This document shows positions 14,088-22,809 of a DNA stretch of 28,771 nucleotides, piece by piece. Each line of letters opens with the position of its first letter. Within the stretch, counting starts at the first letter, position 1. The stretch spans positions 1 to 28,771 of the forward strand of contig JAHWIB010000013.1 of NCBI GenBank assembly GCA_019322815.1, in the 5' to 3' direction. The notes under the pieces are model-generated. The model did not search any database. It saw nothing but the letters and a program-made list of their open reading frames with translations, and was not told the DNA's origin. A program made the position numbers and the translations under genes. Source of the stretch: Candidatus Woesearchaeota archaeon. GTDB lineage: Archaea > Nanobdellota > Nanobdellia > Woesearchaeales > WJKL01.

Positions 14088-16839
14088 TCAACTCCGCATT
14101 TAACTCCTCAAGAATATGATTAAATTTATTTCCAAAGATTTTAGCTGCCTTCCCAAGACCACCCATAGCATCAAATGGGGCGTAATCAAAGTCATCAGCA
14201 GTTATTTCAACAGAAGTCCCTATCTGGTTTTTTATTTTTTCAAGCCAGTTTAGTTGCTCTTGGGTAAATGAAACACCCATTGCTTTCTGTTTGGATAACC
14301 ATGCTGCAAATCTTTTATCTACAGTGTCATAGAAAGGCTCTAACTCTGATTCTTTTTCTATTTCAAATTTTAATAATGAAATAAAGTCTGCAATCCCCTC
14401 ATTCTTAGAGCGACCATGAACTTTGCCATCTTTAAGTTGATGATAAGCTTGCCAAAGTTTTGAAGTTGTTAATCCATAAGGTGGAGTTTTAATCTTATCT
14501 GCAAGTTCCTTTAAATCATCCCAATGTAGCCTGCCTTTATTATAGAATGCTTGAATTGCTGTCAACTCATCTTTGTTATTCTTTATGAATTCTTTAAATG
14601 ATTCAACAGTTTTCTTTGCTTTTTCCTTCGCTATTGGCGAATATCCTGCTTCTTCAACAACATCTATTGAGACCTCATCAATTATTTGTTCAGTTTCTTG
14701 TTTTATTTCTGGCAATCTTTCCATAAACTGAGGGCTACTTACAAATTCTTTGATAGATTCAATCATCCTTTTCTGAGCAACCTTTTCAATATCTGTTTTC
14801 TTAGGATTATTACCAAATTCTTTCTGAACATGAGCATGTATGTTATCTTGGTCTATAGCTTCAACAAATGATGAAGCAAAATCAGAAAGAATTTTGCCTC
14901 CAGTTAATTTCTTTACTTCCTTAATCTGGTCATCTGTTAGTTTCTTTTGTAATCTGGATAGTCTAGATGCCATAGATGATAAATTATCAGGATTGGGCTT
15001 ACCAAATCTTATTGCTTTCAATAATTTAGTGAATGAAACAAGAGGTTTTTGTTCAAGAGGCCTTGTATCATTTAGTTCTTCACTTTCACAAACCCCTACA
15101 GCATCAACAATAACAAAACGTTCTTTAGCCATAGCATCAGGAGTTACAGCCTTGAAATCATCATTTTTTATTACTCTAACGCCCCTTCCTTTCATCTGTT
15201 CAAAATAATTCCTGCTCTTGACAGAACGCATAAAGAATACTACCTCCAGAGGCTTAATATCTGTACCCGTTGCAATCATATCAACAGTTACAGCTATACG
15301 AGGATTAAATTCATTTCTAAATTGGCTTATCAAATCCTCAGCTTTTCCCTCTGTCCGGTATGTTATTTTCTGACAGAAATCATTGCCCTCGTTAAACTCT
15401 TCTCTAACTATCTGCACAATATCATCTGCGTGAGAGTCATCTTTAGCATAAATAAGGGTTTTAGGAACATGCTTTCTACCAGGAAATATTTCAGTCCTTA
15501 TTTTATCCCTAAACGTTCTTATAATTGTTCTAATTTGGTCTTTTGCGACAACTGCTCTATCCAATTTAGTAGGGTCATATTCAATTTCGTCTTCAGTTGT
15601 TTCCCATCTTCTCATCCTAGTTCTTTTATCTCTTTTGAGGATTGTTTCTCCTTTTGAAATAACTGAACCTCCTTTTGTTATCTTTGTCCTTATCCTATAA
15701 ACATCAAAGTCTACATTTACTTGGTCAGCAACAGCATGTTCATGCCCGTATTCCATGACAAGATTCTTATTAAAAAATCCAATAGTACTTTTTGAAGGAG
15801 TTGCAGTAAGACCAATCAAAAATGCGTCAAAATAATCTAATACTTGTCTCCATAGGTTGTAAATTGACCTATGACATTCATCTACAATAATGAAGTCAAA
15901 CGTTTCTATAGGCAGTTTAGGATTATATTCCACTGGCACTGATTCAAGGGAAAAATCATCTTCAAATCCTGACTTTTGCTCATTAGCTTCATCAAATTTT
16001 CTCTCTCCCTTTAACATAGAAAAGACTCTCTGAATTGTGGATACTACTACTTTATCAGAATCCATTATTTGATTGCTTTGTAATCTATGAACATTATATA
16101 ACTCTGTGAATTTCCTTCCATCTTTTGGAACAACAAAATTATCAAACTCTTGTTTCGTTTGTTTCCCTAGATTACCTCTATCTACAAGAAAGAGTATTCT
16201 TTTAGCATCTGCATTCTTTATCAATCTATAACATAAATTAACTGCTGTGAATGTCTTTCCTGAGCCTGTAGCCATTTGTATTAAAGCTCTTGGCTTTGCT
16301 CCAGCAAGTGATTCTTCTACATTAGATATTGCTCTTTTTTGAACATCCCAAAGACTTTTATTCTCAATTATATTTTTCTTGGATAGTTTTTTTCGTAAAG
16401 TATATTTCTCATTTTTTAGCCATTGCTCAAATGTTTCAGGCTTATGGAAACTAAAAACATCTCTGCTTCGTGGTTTTGGGTCCCATAAATTCGTAAATCT
16501 TGTTTCAACTCCTGTAGACTCATATACAAAAGGCAAAGGCAAACTCACGCATTGAAAATCTTCTGGGAATCCCCTGGCATATTTATTAGATTGAATCTCT
16601 TTACCAACAAGAGTGACCCCTTCTTTTTTTGCTTCAATAATTCCACAAGCCTTCCCATTGACAAATAAAACATAGTCTGCTTCTTCTCTGCCTATCGGAA
16701 AGAATTCGACTGCGACGCCTTTAGAACCATAGATATTTGCATTTTTGAAGTGCTGGATTTCCCATCCTGCTTTTTTTAATGAAGGATTTATTTTCTCATG
16801 CCTAGCTTTATCTTCAGGTTTCATTTGTGAGGAATCCAT
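14080..16839 (-). CDS. hsdR: Type I restriction endonuclease motor subunit
   Basis: 919 residues. The N-terminal nuclease domain shows D55 in EEADYVLF and E69-x-K71 in GIIEAKKE, a PD-(D/E)XK site. A superfamily 2 translocase follows: Walker A ATGSGKT at 190-196, DECH at 320-323, GLTATPS-type motif III and VDMIATGTDIK and QMKGRGVRV in the second motor lobe. The C-terminal third is helical and should bind the M2S core. HsdR cuts unmodified DNA far from the recognition site after ATP-driven translocation. The start codon overlaps the stop of the 45-aa ribbon-helix-helix gene (TAATG), and its stop overlaps hsdS. It is intact, so restriction is likely functional. Confidence 0.95.
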   Translation of the reverse strand: MDSSQMKPEDKARHEKINPSLKKAGWEIQHFKNANIYGSKGVAVEFFPIGREEADYVLFVNGKACGIIEAKKEGVTLVGKEIQSNKYARGFPEDFQCVSLPLPFVYESTGVETRFTNLWDPKPRSRDVFSFHKPETFEQWLKNEKYTLRKKLSKKNIIENKSLWDVQKRAISNVEESLAGAKPRALIQMATGSGKTFTAVNLCYRLIKNADAKRILFLVDRGNLGKQTKQEFDNFVVPKDGRKFTELYNVHRLQSNQIMDSDKVVVSTIQRVFSMLKGERKFDEANEQKSGFEDDFSLESVPVEYNPKLPIETFDFIIVDECHRSIYNLWRQVLDYFDAFLIGLTATPSKSTIGFFNKNLVMEYGHEHAVADQVNVDFDVYRIRTKITKGGSVISKGETILKRDKRTRMRRWETTEDEIEYDPTKLDRAVVAKDQIRTIIRTFRDKIRTEIFPGRKHVPKTLIYAKDDSHADDIVQIVREEFNEGNDFCQKITYRTEGKAEDLISQFRNEFNPRIAVTVDMIATGTDIKPLEVVFFMRSVKSRNYFEQMKGRGVRVIKNDDFKAVTPDAMAKERFVIVDAVGVCESEELNDTRPLEQKPLVSFTKLLKAIRFGKPNPDNLSSMASRLSRLQKKLTDDQIKEVKKLTGGKILSDFASSFVEAIDQDNIHAHVQKEFGNNPKKTDIEKVAQKRMIESIKEFVSSPQFMERLPEIKQETEQIIDEVSIDVVEEAGYSPIAKEKAKKTVESFKEFIKNNKDELTAIQAFYNKGRLHWDDLKELADKIKTPPYGLTTSKLWQAYHQLKDGKVHGRSKNEGIADFISLLKFEIEKESELEPFYDTVDKRFAAWLSKQKAMGVSFTQEQLNWLEKIKNQIGTSVEITADDFDYAPFDAMGGLGKAAKIFGNKFNHILEELNAELSA

Positions 16840-16976
16840 TATTTGTCAGCCCCCATCTGTTCTTCCATCATTATTTCGAACTGCCTAGAAGCAACCCACC
16901 CTTTTTTCTTGCAGAATGTTCTATAGTTATCATATATATCAGAATCTACTTTTAAGGTAATATTTTTAGTGGTCAT
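16839..16976 (-). CDS. 45-aa ribbon-helix-helix DNA-binding protein, first gene of the restriction operon
   Basis: Read directly on the reverse strand: ATG at 16976, TAA ending at 16839, 45 residues. The sequence TTKNITLKVDSDIYDNYRTF, then CKKKGWVASRQFEIMMEEQM, has the CopG/Arc pattern: a short beta strand with alternating polar residues (NITLKVD), a first helix (DSDIYDNYRTFCKKKG), a turn and a second helix. Such proteins dimerise and bind operators with the strand. It overlaps the hsdR start (TAATG) and is preceded by the operon's TATA box, so it is probably an autorepressor that limits restriction gene expression, as C proteins do elsewhere. The regulatory role is inferred. Confidence 0.75.
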   Translation of the reverse strand: MTTKNITLKVDSDIYDNYRTFCKKKGWVASRQFEIMMEEQMGADK

Positions 16977-17013
16977 TTTATAGCTTTCTTTATCTAGCAA
17001 ATGCAAACACATA

Positions 17014-17022
17014 CATATAAAT
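17014..17022 (-). promoter_or_regulatory. TATA box of the restriction-modification operon
   Basis: The reverse strand reads ATTTATATG, about 42 bases before the ribbon-helix-helix ATG at 16976. Transcription should start near 16992, giving a leader of roughly 16 bases without a clear ribosome-binding site. Confidence 0.5.
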
Positions 17023-17029
17023 GTTGCTT

Positions 17030-17058
17030 TTTTAAAAAGAAAAAAAGAAAAAGCTAAA
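17030..17058 (-). terminator. T-rich terminator after the conjugation operon
   Basis: Just after the stop of the VirB4 gene the reverse strand carries several T-runs (TTTTTC TTTTTTTC TTTTT in close succession). Runs of T are the main archaeal termination signal. The restriction operon promoter begins immediately beyond. Confidence 0.55.
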
Positions 17059-17062
17059 AGGC

Positions 17063-20000
17063 TTAATTTTTGCGTTCTGGAGCTGTTCTGGCTTTTTTCC
17101 GCTTAACAGGGCGTTTTAAAGGCTTAGATTTTGCCCTGATTATATGACCCACTTTACCTGAAAAATAAGCCTTTATCCGACGAGAAATGTCGTTTCTTGT
17201 GTACATGTCCCTGCCGTAGATTGCATACTTTTGCTTGTAGGTTGCATCAGTTAAAACTAGGTGCCATCTGTCCTTGAATTCCTTGTCAAGCCTGAAAATC
17301 TTTTCCTGGAATCTCTTTTTGTGCTTATCAAATCCATCTCCTGTTTCAACTTCTATAGCTACTTCATTTCCTTTCTTGTCTTTGAAGATTATATCTGCAT
17401 CTACTCCATCCTTTACTTCAACTTGCTTGGTATACTTTCTTATTTCAGCTACAATGTTATGGACAAGGAAAGTATGCTTAGGTCCATCTGTGTTGCTCTT
17501 GTTCAACTTAACATAAAACATGCTTCCCCTCTTTTCTCCAATTGGCATGTTCATGGAAAGCACATAGCTATGATTAAGCAAGTAATTCCCTTCCTCAAGT
17601 GTTAGCTTGCTCTTAAGATAGTATGGCTTACTCAAATCAAGCTCTATGTTCACATCCATTGTTTCCTGAGGTGCATCTTCTCCTATCACTTCATCTGGAT
17701 TGGTTGTTATTATTTCATGCTCCTTTGGAGATGCAATTACTTTAAGCTCCTGGTGTTCAGTTCCAAGAATCAAAATACCACTTCCTAGTTCAGCTGTAAG
17801 CAAGTAGTTCTTTTCTGCCTCAGACAAACGGAAAGTCTTTACAACTGAATCTATTACAGCTGGCTTCTGTCTCAAAAGGAAAGTGTAGGAAGTATTTGCA
17901 AGCACAGCTCCTCCAGCCTTAGAGTTAACTAGGTCTGCAACGTCCTGAGTAATCAAAAGCAATCCTAGGTTAAACTTTCTGCAAGTCTTTACAATTTCAA
18001 AAATATACGAAGCCTCTTCTGCCTTTCCTAAAAGCGACCAAGCTTCATCTATTACAAGCAGCTTTCTTTCCTTGCCCTGCTTCATCTTCATGTAAACATA
18101 ATCAAGTATCAGGAACATAACTACTGGCTTGACCTGCTTCGGCATATTTCCTATGTTGAAGCATACAAAGTCGTTGTTGAAATCTATCTTTGTCTGCCTG
18201 TCCATAAATCCAAATACTCCTCCCTGAGTGTACATTCCCAAACGATTAAGCAAAGCCCTGAAAGTAGCCTTTTCCATAGCTGATGCCTTCTTGTCCATCT
18301 GAGAAAGTGTCTTGTACAAATCAGAAAATACAGGAGCATTCTTTCCCTTCCAGCTGTCAACAGTTATTCCCTTCTTTGCATAAGTTTCCTTTAGAGCCTT
18401 GTCTAGTATGGCCTTTTGTATCTCAGACAAGTCTTCAAACATAACCCTAAACAAATCCATAAGGCTTAGTCTCTTCTCTACGAAATCGTGACCCATTAAG
18501 TCAAGAGGGTTGATTATTGTGCTTGAGTTCTTTGAGATTGTAATTATCTCTCCATTGTAATGCTTAGTAAGCTCTCTATACTCTCCTTGAGGGTCTATTA
18601 CCATTACCTTTGTTCCATTCATCAACTGCCTTGAATTCAAAAGTTTGGTAAAGTAGCTCTTTCCGCCTCCTGAAGTTGCAAGAATCAATCCGTTAGCGTT
18701 TGGCAGACTGAATATATCTTTGATTAGAGGAACGTTGTTCTTGTTTAATCCAAGCATTACTCCCCTCTGGTCTATGCTCAAGTAAGGAGAAGTGAAAGGG
18801 AAGAATGCACTAAGGGCATCAGTAGTGATATTACGCTTGTCCTTAACTACATCTCTTGCCAAAGGCAGCATGCTTTCATATCCCTGACTCATCCTAAGTA
18901 TTGGAATGCTTGGAATTATCATTATAGAATTCAGCTCTGCCTCTACCTTCTTGCTAAGTAGATTAATCTCTTCCTTGCTCTTTCCCTTGCAGTTCACATA
19001 TAGGCTTACGTTGAACAGCTTCTGGTTTCCCTTCTGCAAATCAGCGAGAACCTTCAAAGTATCCTGATACTTCAACTCTAGAGACGGATTTATCTTTCCT
19101 GTAGTCTTGTCCGAATAAAGGTCTGCTCTCTGCTTTTGTAATTCCTTGTTCAAGAGAACCATCATTGAAGCAATCGGAAAAGGTTCTACATGTATGCTAA
19201 TATCGAAATCTCCATTACTTGAAATAATCCTGTCAAGGAATCCAGATTCAACCATCCTTGGATAGCCTATAGCTGAAACTATCCTGCAGAACTTCTTGTT
19301 TACGTTAATATGGTCTATTGAATTCTCGATAAAGTTTGGAGCTATCAAATAATGCAAACTGTTATCTGCATCTCCTTCAAAATCCCTCTTGTCATCCAGG
19401 TCGTTAAAGTAATCATACAACATCTTCAGGATTTCATTCTGTTTTAGACGTCTTACCTTCAAGCCTACCTGTGAAAGTCTTTCCTTGCATAGAGAAGTCT
19501 GTATCTCTAAGTCATTCTTTTCTGGGATGACTACATAGAACTTCCTGTTTCTCATCTCCTGGTCCTTAATTACGCTTTCAACGTATGCCCTGTAATCATT
19601 AAAGACGCTCTGGAACTTAGGTTTGACCTTGCAGTTGTCAAAGTAGCTCTGCAAACTTAATGTCTTTGTGCTGATTACAAACTGCACAGGGAAATCTAAG
19701 CTGTTAAGGAACTTCTGGAAGCTTGAAATAACAAGACCCTTTTCATCATTTGGCTTTATGCTGAAGTTTATGGGCTCGACTTCAAGAATGCTTATCTTCT
19801 TGTCAGTTATTACTGTATCCTCTCTTATAGCCTTGATTCCTATTAGCTTCTTCATTCCAGTACTCATTAAATCAGCCTTTCTGAACTTGTAATAAGAGAA
19901 TAAGTTCTTTGACCAGCCTACAACATCAAATATCACGAAAACTATTCCTAAAAGTACAGGAACGCTCGCAATAGAGAACTTTACAGTCATGCTTGCATCT

Positions 20001-20122
20001 ACCTTGACAAGAATAATGCAGGTTATCAGGCCAAAGAAGAAAGCATAAGCTAGTTGCTGGAACGTAAGTCCAAACATTATCTTCTCTTTATGTTGCAGTT
20101 GTTGTGGAATCTCGTATGCCAT
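17063..20122 (-). CDS. virB4: PrgI-VirB4 conjugation ATPase with C-terminal nuclease-like domain
   Basis: 1019 residues from the ATG at 20122, chosen because AAGGTGA lies 6 bases upstream; a TTG at 20128 would add two residues. Domains in order: a PrgI/VirB3-like segment at 1-80 (YEIPQQLQHKEKIMFGLTFQ, then two membrane helices), a VirB4 N-terminal region (100-440), an ATPase core with Walker A ATSGGGKS near 482-489 and Walker B LLVIDEAW near 688-695, and a C-terminal domain (about 880-970) with D910 in DADIIF and E924-x-E926 in VAIEVETG. The last resembles a PD-(D/E)XK nuclease with Glu in place of Lys. A basic tail follows. VirB4 powers pilus assembly and substrate transfer. The fusion and tail are unusual. 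Last gene of the operon. Confidence 0.9.
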   Translation of the reverse strand: MAYEIPQQLQHKEKIMFGLTFQQLAYAFFFGLITCIILVKVDASMTVKFSIASVPVLLGIVFVIFDVVGWSKNLFSYYKFRKADLMSTGMKKLIGIKAIREDTVITDKKISILEVEPINFSIKPNDEKGLVISSFQKFLNSLDFPVQFVISTKTLSLQSYFDNCKVKPKFQSVFNDYRAYVESVIKDQEMRNRKFYVVIPEKNDLEIQTSLCKERLSQVGLKVRRLKQNEILKMLYDYFNDLDDKRDFEGDADNSLHYLIAPNFIENSIDHINVNKKFCRIVSAIGYPRMVESGFLDRIISSNGDFDISIHVEPFPIASMMVLLNKELQKQRADLYSDKTTGKINPSLELKYQDTLKVLADLQKGNQKLFNVSLYVNCKGKSKEEINLLSKKVEAELNSIMIIPSIPILRMSQGYESMLPLARDVVKDKRNITTDALSAFFPFTSPYLSIDQRGVMLGLNKNNVPLIKDIFSLPNANGLILATSGGGKSYFTKLLNSRQLMNGTKVMVIDPQGEYRELTKHYNGEIITISKNSSTIINPLDLMGHDFVEKRLSLMDLFRVMFEDLSEIQKAILDKALKETYAKKGITVDSWKGKNAPVFSDLYKTLSQMDKKASAMEKATFRALLNRLGMYTQGGVFGFMDRQTKIDFNNDFVCFNIGNMPKQVKPVVMFLILDYVYMKMKQGKERKLLVIDEAWSLLGKAEEASYIFEIVKTCRKFNLGLLLITQDVADLVNSKAGGAVLANTSYTFLLRQKPAVIDSVVKTFRLSEAEKNYLLTAELGSGILILGTEHQELKVIASPKEHEIITTNPDEVIGEDAPQETMDVNIELDLSKPYYLKSKLTLEEGNYLLNHSYVLSMNMPIGEKRGSMFYVKLNKSNTDGPKHTFLVHNIVAEIRKYTKQVEVKDGVDADIIFKDKKGNEVAIEVETGDGFDKHKKRFQEKIFRLDKEFKDRWHLVLTDATYKQKYAIYGRDMYTRNDISRRIKAYFSGKVGHIIRAKSKPLKRPVKRKKARTAPERKN

Positions 20123-20133
20123 AATCAATCACC

Positions 20134-21045
20134 TTATGCAGCGAACATAGCAATGTACTTAGCTGCTTGTGCAAGGCTTTCCCTTCCGCTGTCAAATGAA
20201 GCAGAGCCTAAAACCATCTTTGCCACGAGAAGATGGGTTATGTTTACCAAAATAAAACAAACAATCATTACAACTATTTTGAAATTTTCGAATAGAGGTA
20301 TTTCTATAAGCATGGAGCAAGCAAGTATGATTATTGCATCCACGAATACTATTGCCCCTAGCATTCCTAAAAAGTGCAGTATGAACTTCCCATAGCTTCT
20401 TAGAGGAGGAATGAAGTAAAGGAATACTCCCATCGGAACGAATACTGCACCTATTGCAAGGACAACATACCTTGCTACCAGCACGACTACTGTAATGAGC
20501 AATACAAAAACGTAACTCGGTACGAGCAGGAATTCAAGACCAATGTTTACTATGTTGTCTGCTGTTATCATAAAAAAATGCTCATCTACCATTGTAAGTA
20601 TGGTACTTGTCATCGTACTTATCAGTTGCAGGAATAAGTCATAAAGATAGAATGACGCCTGCACTATCACAATCATTATGACAGTATTCTTGAGCCATTC
20701 CTTGGCCATTTCCCTACGGATAACATCCAATCCTGAAAATAGGAAGTTAAATCCAGAGTATATGAAAAGCAGTCCGTAAAACATGCTAAGTACATAGATT
20801 ATTATTACCCATACTCCCTGAAATATGCTTATGCTTACTGGCTCTCCTATCAGCTTTTTGATAAAGTAAAGCAATGGCTTTATTGGAAGGTTAAGTATTC
20901 CAATAAAGTATTCATACAGCTTTTCAGGAATGCAACTAGCGAGATTAGTCAGTCCGCATTTAGTCGGTTCTTCTTCCTCTTCTGCTGCGATTACTGTAGG
21001 AAACAGTATCAAAAACAGCAAGATTATTGTTAGTATTTTCTTCAT
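20134..21045 (-). CDS. VirB6/TrbL-like polytopic membrane protein
   Basis: 303 residues from the ATG at 21045, preceded by GGGGGAGAT and overlapping the upstream stop by 4 bases (ATGA). It opens with a signal peptide (KKILTIILLFLILFPTVIAA), an acidic run (EEEEEP) and a short exported part with two cysteines. About five or six membrane helices follow, including VWVIIIYVLSMFYGLLFIYS, FVLLITVVVLVARYVVLAIG, and VVMIVCFILVNITHLLVAKM. Length, helix number and position between a pilin and a VirB4 ATPase fit the VirB6/TrbL/CedA class that forms the transfer channel in the inner membrane. Sequence similarity in this class is always low, so context carries the call. Confidence 0.75.
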   Translation of the reverse strand: MKKILTIILLFLILFPTVIAAEEEEEPTKCGLTNLASCIPEKLYEYFIGILNLPIKPLLYFIKKLIGEPVSISIFQGVWVIIIYVLSMFYGLLFIYSGFNFLFSGLDVIRREMAKEWLKNTVIMIVIVQASFYLYDLFLQLISTMTSTILTMVDEHFFMITADNIVNIGLEFLLVPSYVFVLLITVVVLVARYVVLAIGAVFVPMGVFLYFIPPLRSYGKFILHFLGMLGAIVFVDAIIILACSMLIEIPLFENFKIVVMIVCFILVNITHLLVAKMVLGSASFDSGRESLAQAAKYIAMFAA

Positions 21046-22235
21046 TGGAATCTCCCCCAGTAGTGCAATATCACTCTGTAAATCATGTAGTTTACAAATA
21101 TGAAAATGCAAAAGCCAAATGCAAAGTACATGTCTCCATTGAACTTCTGAAGCTTAAACTCTTCAAGCTCCTTGATTGGATTCATTATGAAATCGCATTC
21201 TTGCTCAAAGGTCTTGAAGTGCGTTCTTGAGATGAGCTGGCAGTCTCCTCTGTTCTTGACGTAAAATGAACCATTTTCCAAGTAAATATTCTTTAGTGAT
21301 TGGCTTTCATGAGGTATTGCTCTTAAGGTTGCGATGTAGTTTGGACTTCCACTAAGGACTGCTTCATACAAATAGGCAGTTCTTTTTAGGGTTGAATCTT
21401 GAAATGCCAATTCAAATGCTGAATAGTTGCTTGCCCTTATCCTTCCCTTGGTTGTTCCGTAATATTCATCATTGATTTCAAGCTCAATTTCAGGAGTGAT
21501 AGTATGGAGCTTGACAGCTACTGAATCTGAAAGCCTTATCTTGTCAGTCTTTTTTTCATCGTCGTCAAACTTACACTTGTGGCAGTACTTCTCACATCCA
21601 AACTCCCCGTAACTACAACAATAAGTGTCCCATCTGTAATGGTCTATCTCTACATTGACATCTATGCTGAGCCTTGATTCTACGACTGAATCCTTCTTGA
21701 TATTGGCTGAAACTAGCGTTCCGCTTCCTTGCAATTGCCCATTAACAAAGACCTCAGTCTTTGCAGTACTTCCCTTAACGCTGTATTCCCTTCTGCAATC
21801 TCCTTGGCTTGTTCTTGGATAGCCTCCTGAATAATAATTGCTTGGAACTGAAATGTCATAACCAAATCCAGTAAGCACTTCAATATTTTCTGGAACATAC
21901 ATGATAGTTCCGTCAATAACTGAAGGCATTATTGCAAACTGGTCTAGCCATACATTCTTTGCAAACTGGCCATTCGCTGTCTTAGCTGAATCAGACTTCA
22001 CTAGGCTTTGTGCAAGATTCCAGTCCCTTATAGTCTCGAAATGAGTATATGGACTGCTTCCAAAAATCAAATCTGCATAAAGCTCGCTCTTCTCTTCCTC
22101 GCTAAGGCTTGAGCCAGATATCTCAAGGCAGTTATCCCTTTCAATTCCTGAAAAATAATTACAGTCAAATGCAATGGACATTGGTATAACTAACAAAAAC
22201 AAAAAAACTGCTTGAGTTATCTTTGCTCGGCTCAT
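21042..22235 (-). CDS. Secreted Cys-rich protein with C-terminal membrane anchor, transfer-associated
   Basis: 397 residues from the ATG at 22235, which overlaps the pilin stop (ATGA); a longer start would run into the pilin gene. Signal peptide at about 6-23 (ITQAVFLFLLVIPMSIAF), then a large exported domain of beta character, a cysteine cluster around residues 207-223 (CCSYGEFGCEKYCHKC) that could bind metal or form disulfides, and one C-terminal membrane helix (FAFGFCIFIFVNYMIYRVIL) with a short cytoplasmic tail. It would stand on the cell surface anchored next to the transfer machine. It could be an adhesin or cell-contact protein. I do not recognise the family. Confidence 0.7.
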   Translation of the reverse strand: MSRAKITQAVFLFLLVIPMSIAFDCNYFSGIERDNCLEISGSSLSEEEKSELYADLIFGSSPYTHFETIRDWNLAQSLVKSDSAKTANGQFAKNVWLDQFAIMPSVIDGTIMYVPENIEVLTGFGYDISVPSNYYSGGYPRTSQGDCRREYSVKGSTAKTEVFVNGQLQGSGTLVSANIKKDSVVESRLSIDVNVEIDHYRWDTYCCSYGEFGCEKYCHKCKFDDDEKKTDKIRLSDSVAVKLHTITPEIELEINDEYYGTTKGRIRASNYSAFELAFQDSTLKRTAYLYEAVLSGSPNYIATLRAIPHESQSLKNIYLENGSFYVKNRGDCQLISRTHFKTFEQECDFIMNPIKELEEFKLQKFNGDMYFAFGFCIFIFVNYMIYRVILHYWGRFQ

Positions 22236-22555
22236 GACAGCAAAAAGTCCACGACCAATGGAGCTACCCAAATCACAATCAGACCGACTATGATGTAAGC
22301 TGCCATTGTTTTTGCCTGTTCCCTCTTTCCCGGGTCGTTGCTGTGGATAACGAAGCTTACTCCTGCAAATACCAGGAAAAGCACCGCCAAGACAGTTGCT
22401 GTATACTTTATGAAGCTGTAAATCTTCATTACAGGCTTCAATATCTCGTCGAACTTTGCCTTATCGCTACTGCTGATGTCATCGTCAAAGTCAGCTGCAA
22501 GAGCCAAAGGCATTGACAAAATCAGCAATAGAGCCAATATTGGTAGCCATCTCAT
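22232..22555 (-). CDS. VirB2/TrbC-like pilin
   Basis: 107 residues. Cleavable signal peptide (WLPILALLLILSMPLALA), a short acidic segment, a helix-rich linker (FDEILKPVMKIYSFIKYTAT), and two membrane helices (VLAVLFLVFAGVSFVI and AAYIIVGLIVIWVAPLVVDF) separated by a basic turn (HSNDPGKREQAKTM). This is the classic VirB2/TrbC arrangement, including the G-K/R-rich loop. Such pilins form the conjugative pilus. GGGGGTG lies 5-6 bases before the ATG. It overlaps the preceding membrane-protein gene and the following secreted-protein gene by 4 bases each, so the whole run is translationally coupled. Confidence 0.82.
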   Translation of the reverse strand: MRWLPILALLLILSMPLALAADFDDDISSSDKAKFDEILKPVMKIYSFIKYTATVLAVLFLVFAGVSFVIHSNDPGKREQAKTMAAYIIVGLIVIWVAPLVVDFLLS

Positions 22556-22809
22556 TTTTTCACCCCCATTAGGTTTTGTATCTTTTCGTAAAGCTCGATA
22601 AGTGGGCTTTTTATCCTGACAATCTCCCCACGCTCAGGGATTCTTTCAGGCTTGTTTCTGTACTTGAAGTACAGGCCAAGGTTGAAGGCTATGCAGAGTA
22701 GCAAAATGCCAAAAATTCCTGCATTCTTGTTTGACATTGCATAAATCAGCATTGAAATCAGCAAATATGGAATGCTGAATAGTATGCAAATCTTAATCCA
22801 TGGCTTCAT
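22552..22809 (-). CDS. Small two-helix membrane protein of the transfer operon
   Basis: 85 residues. Two hydrophobic helices (IKICILFSIPYLLISMLIYA and AGIFGILLLCIAFNLGLYF) are joined by a short polar turn, and a basic cytoplasmic tail follows (YRNKPERIPERGEIVRIKSP). It starts inside the methyltransferase gene (17-base overlap) with GAGGT about 9 bases upstream, and its stop overlaps the pilin ATG. Topology recalls VirB3, but the VirB3-like PrgI part is already fused to VirB4 here, so this is more likely an accessory or pilin-processing factor. Family not recognised. Confidence 0.65.
   Translation of the reverse strand: MKPWIKICILFSIPYLLISMLIYAMSNKNAGIFGILLLCIAFNLGLYFKYRNKPERIPERGEIVRIKSPLIELYEKIQNLMGVKK

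Noticed and set aside
17261..17605. Rightward frames opposite the VirB4 C-terminus
   Set aside because: They are antisense shadows of a continuous, domain-supported coding sequence.
22552..22809. VirB3 homologue
   Set aside because: Two membrane helices fit, but a VirB3-like PrgI segment is already fused to VirB4, so a second VirB3 is not needed.
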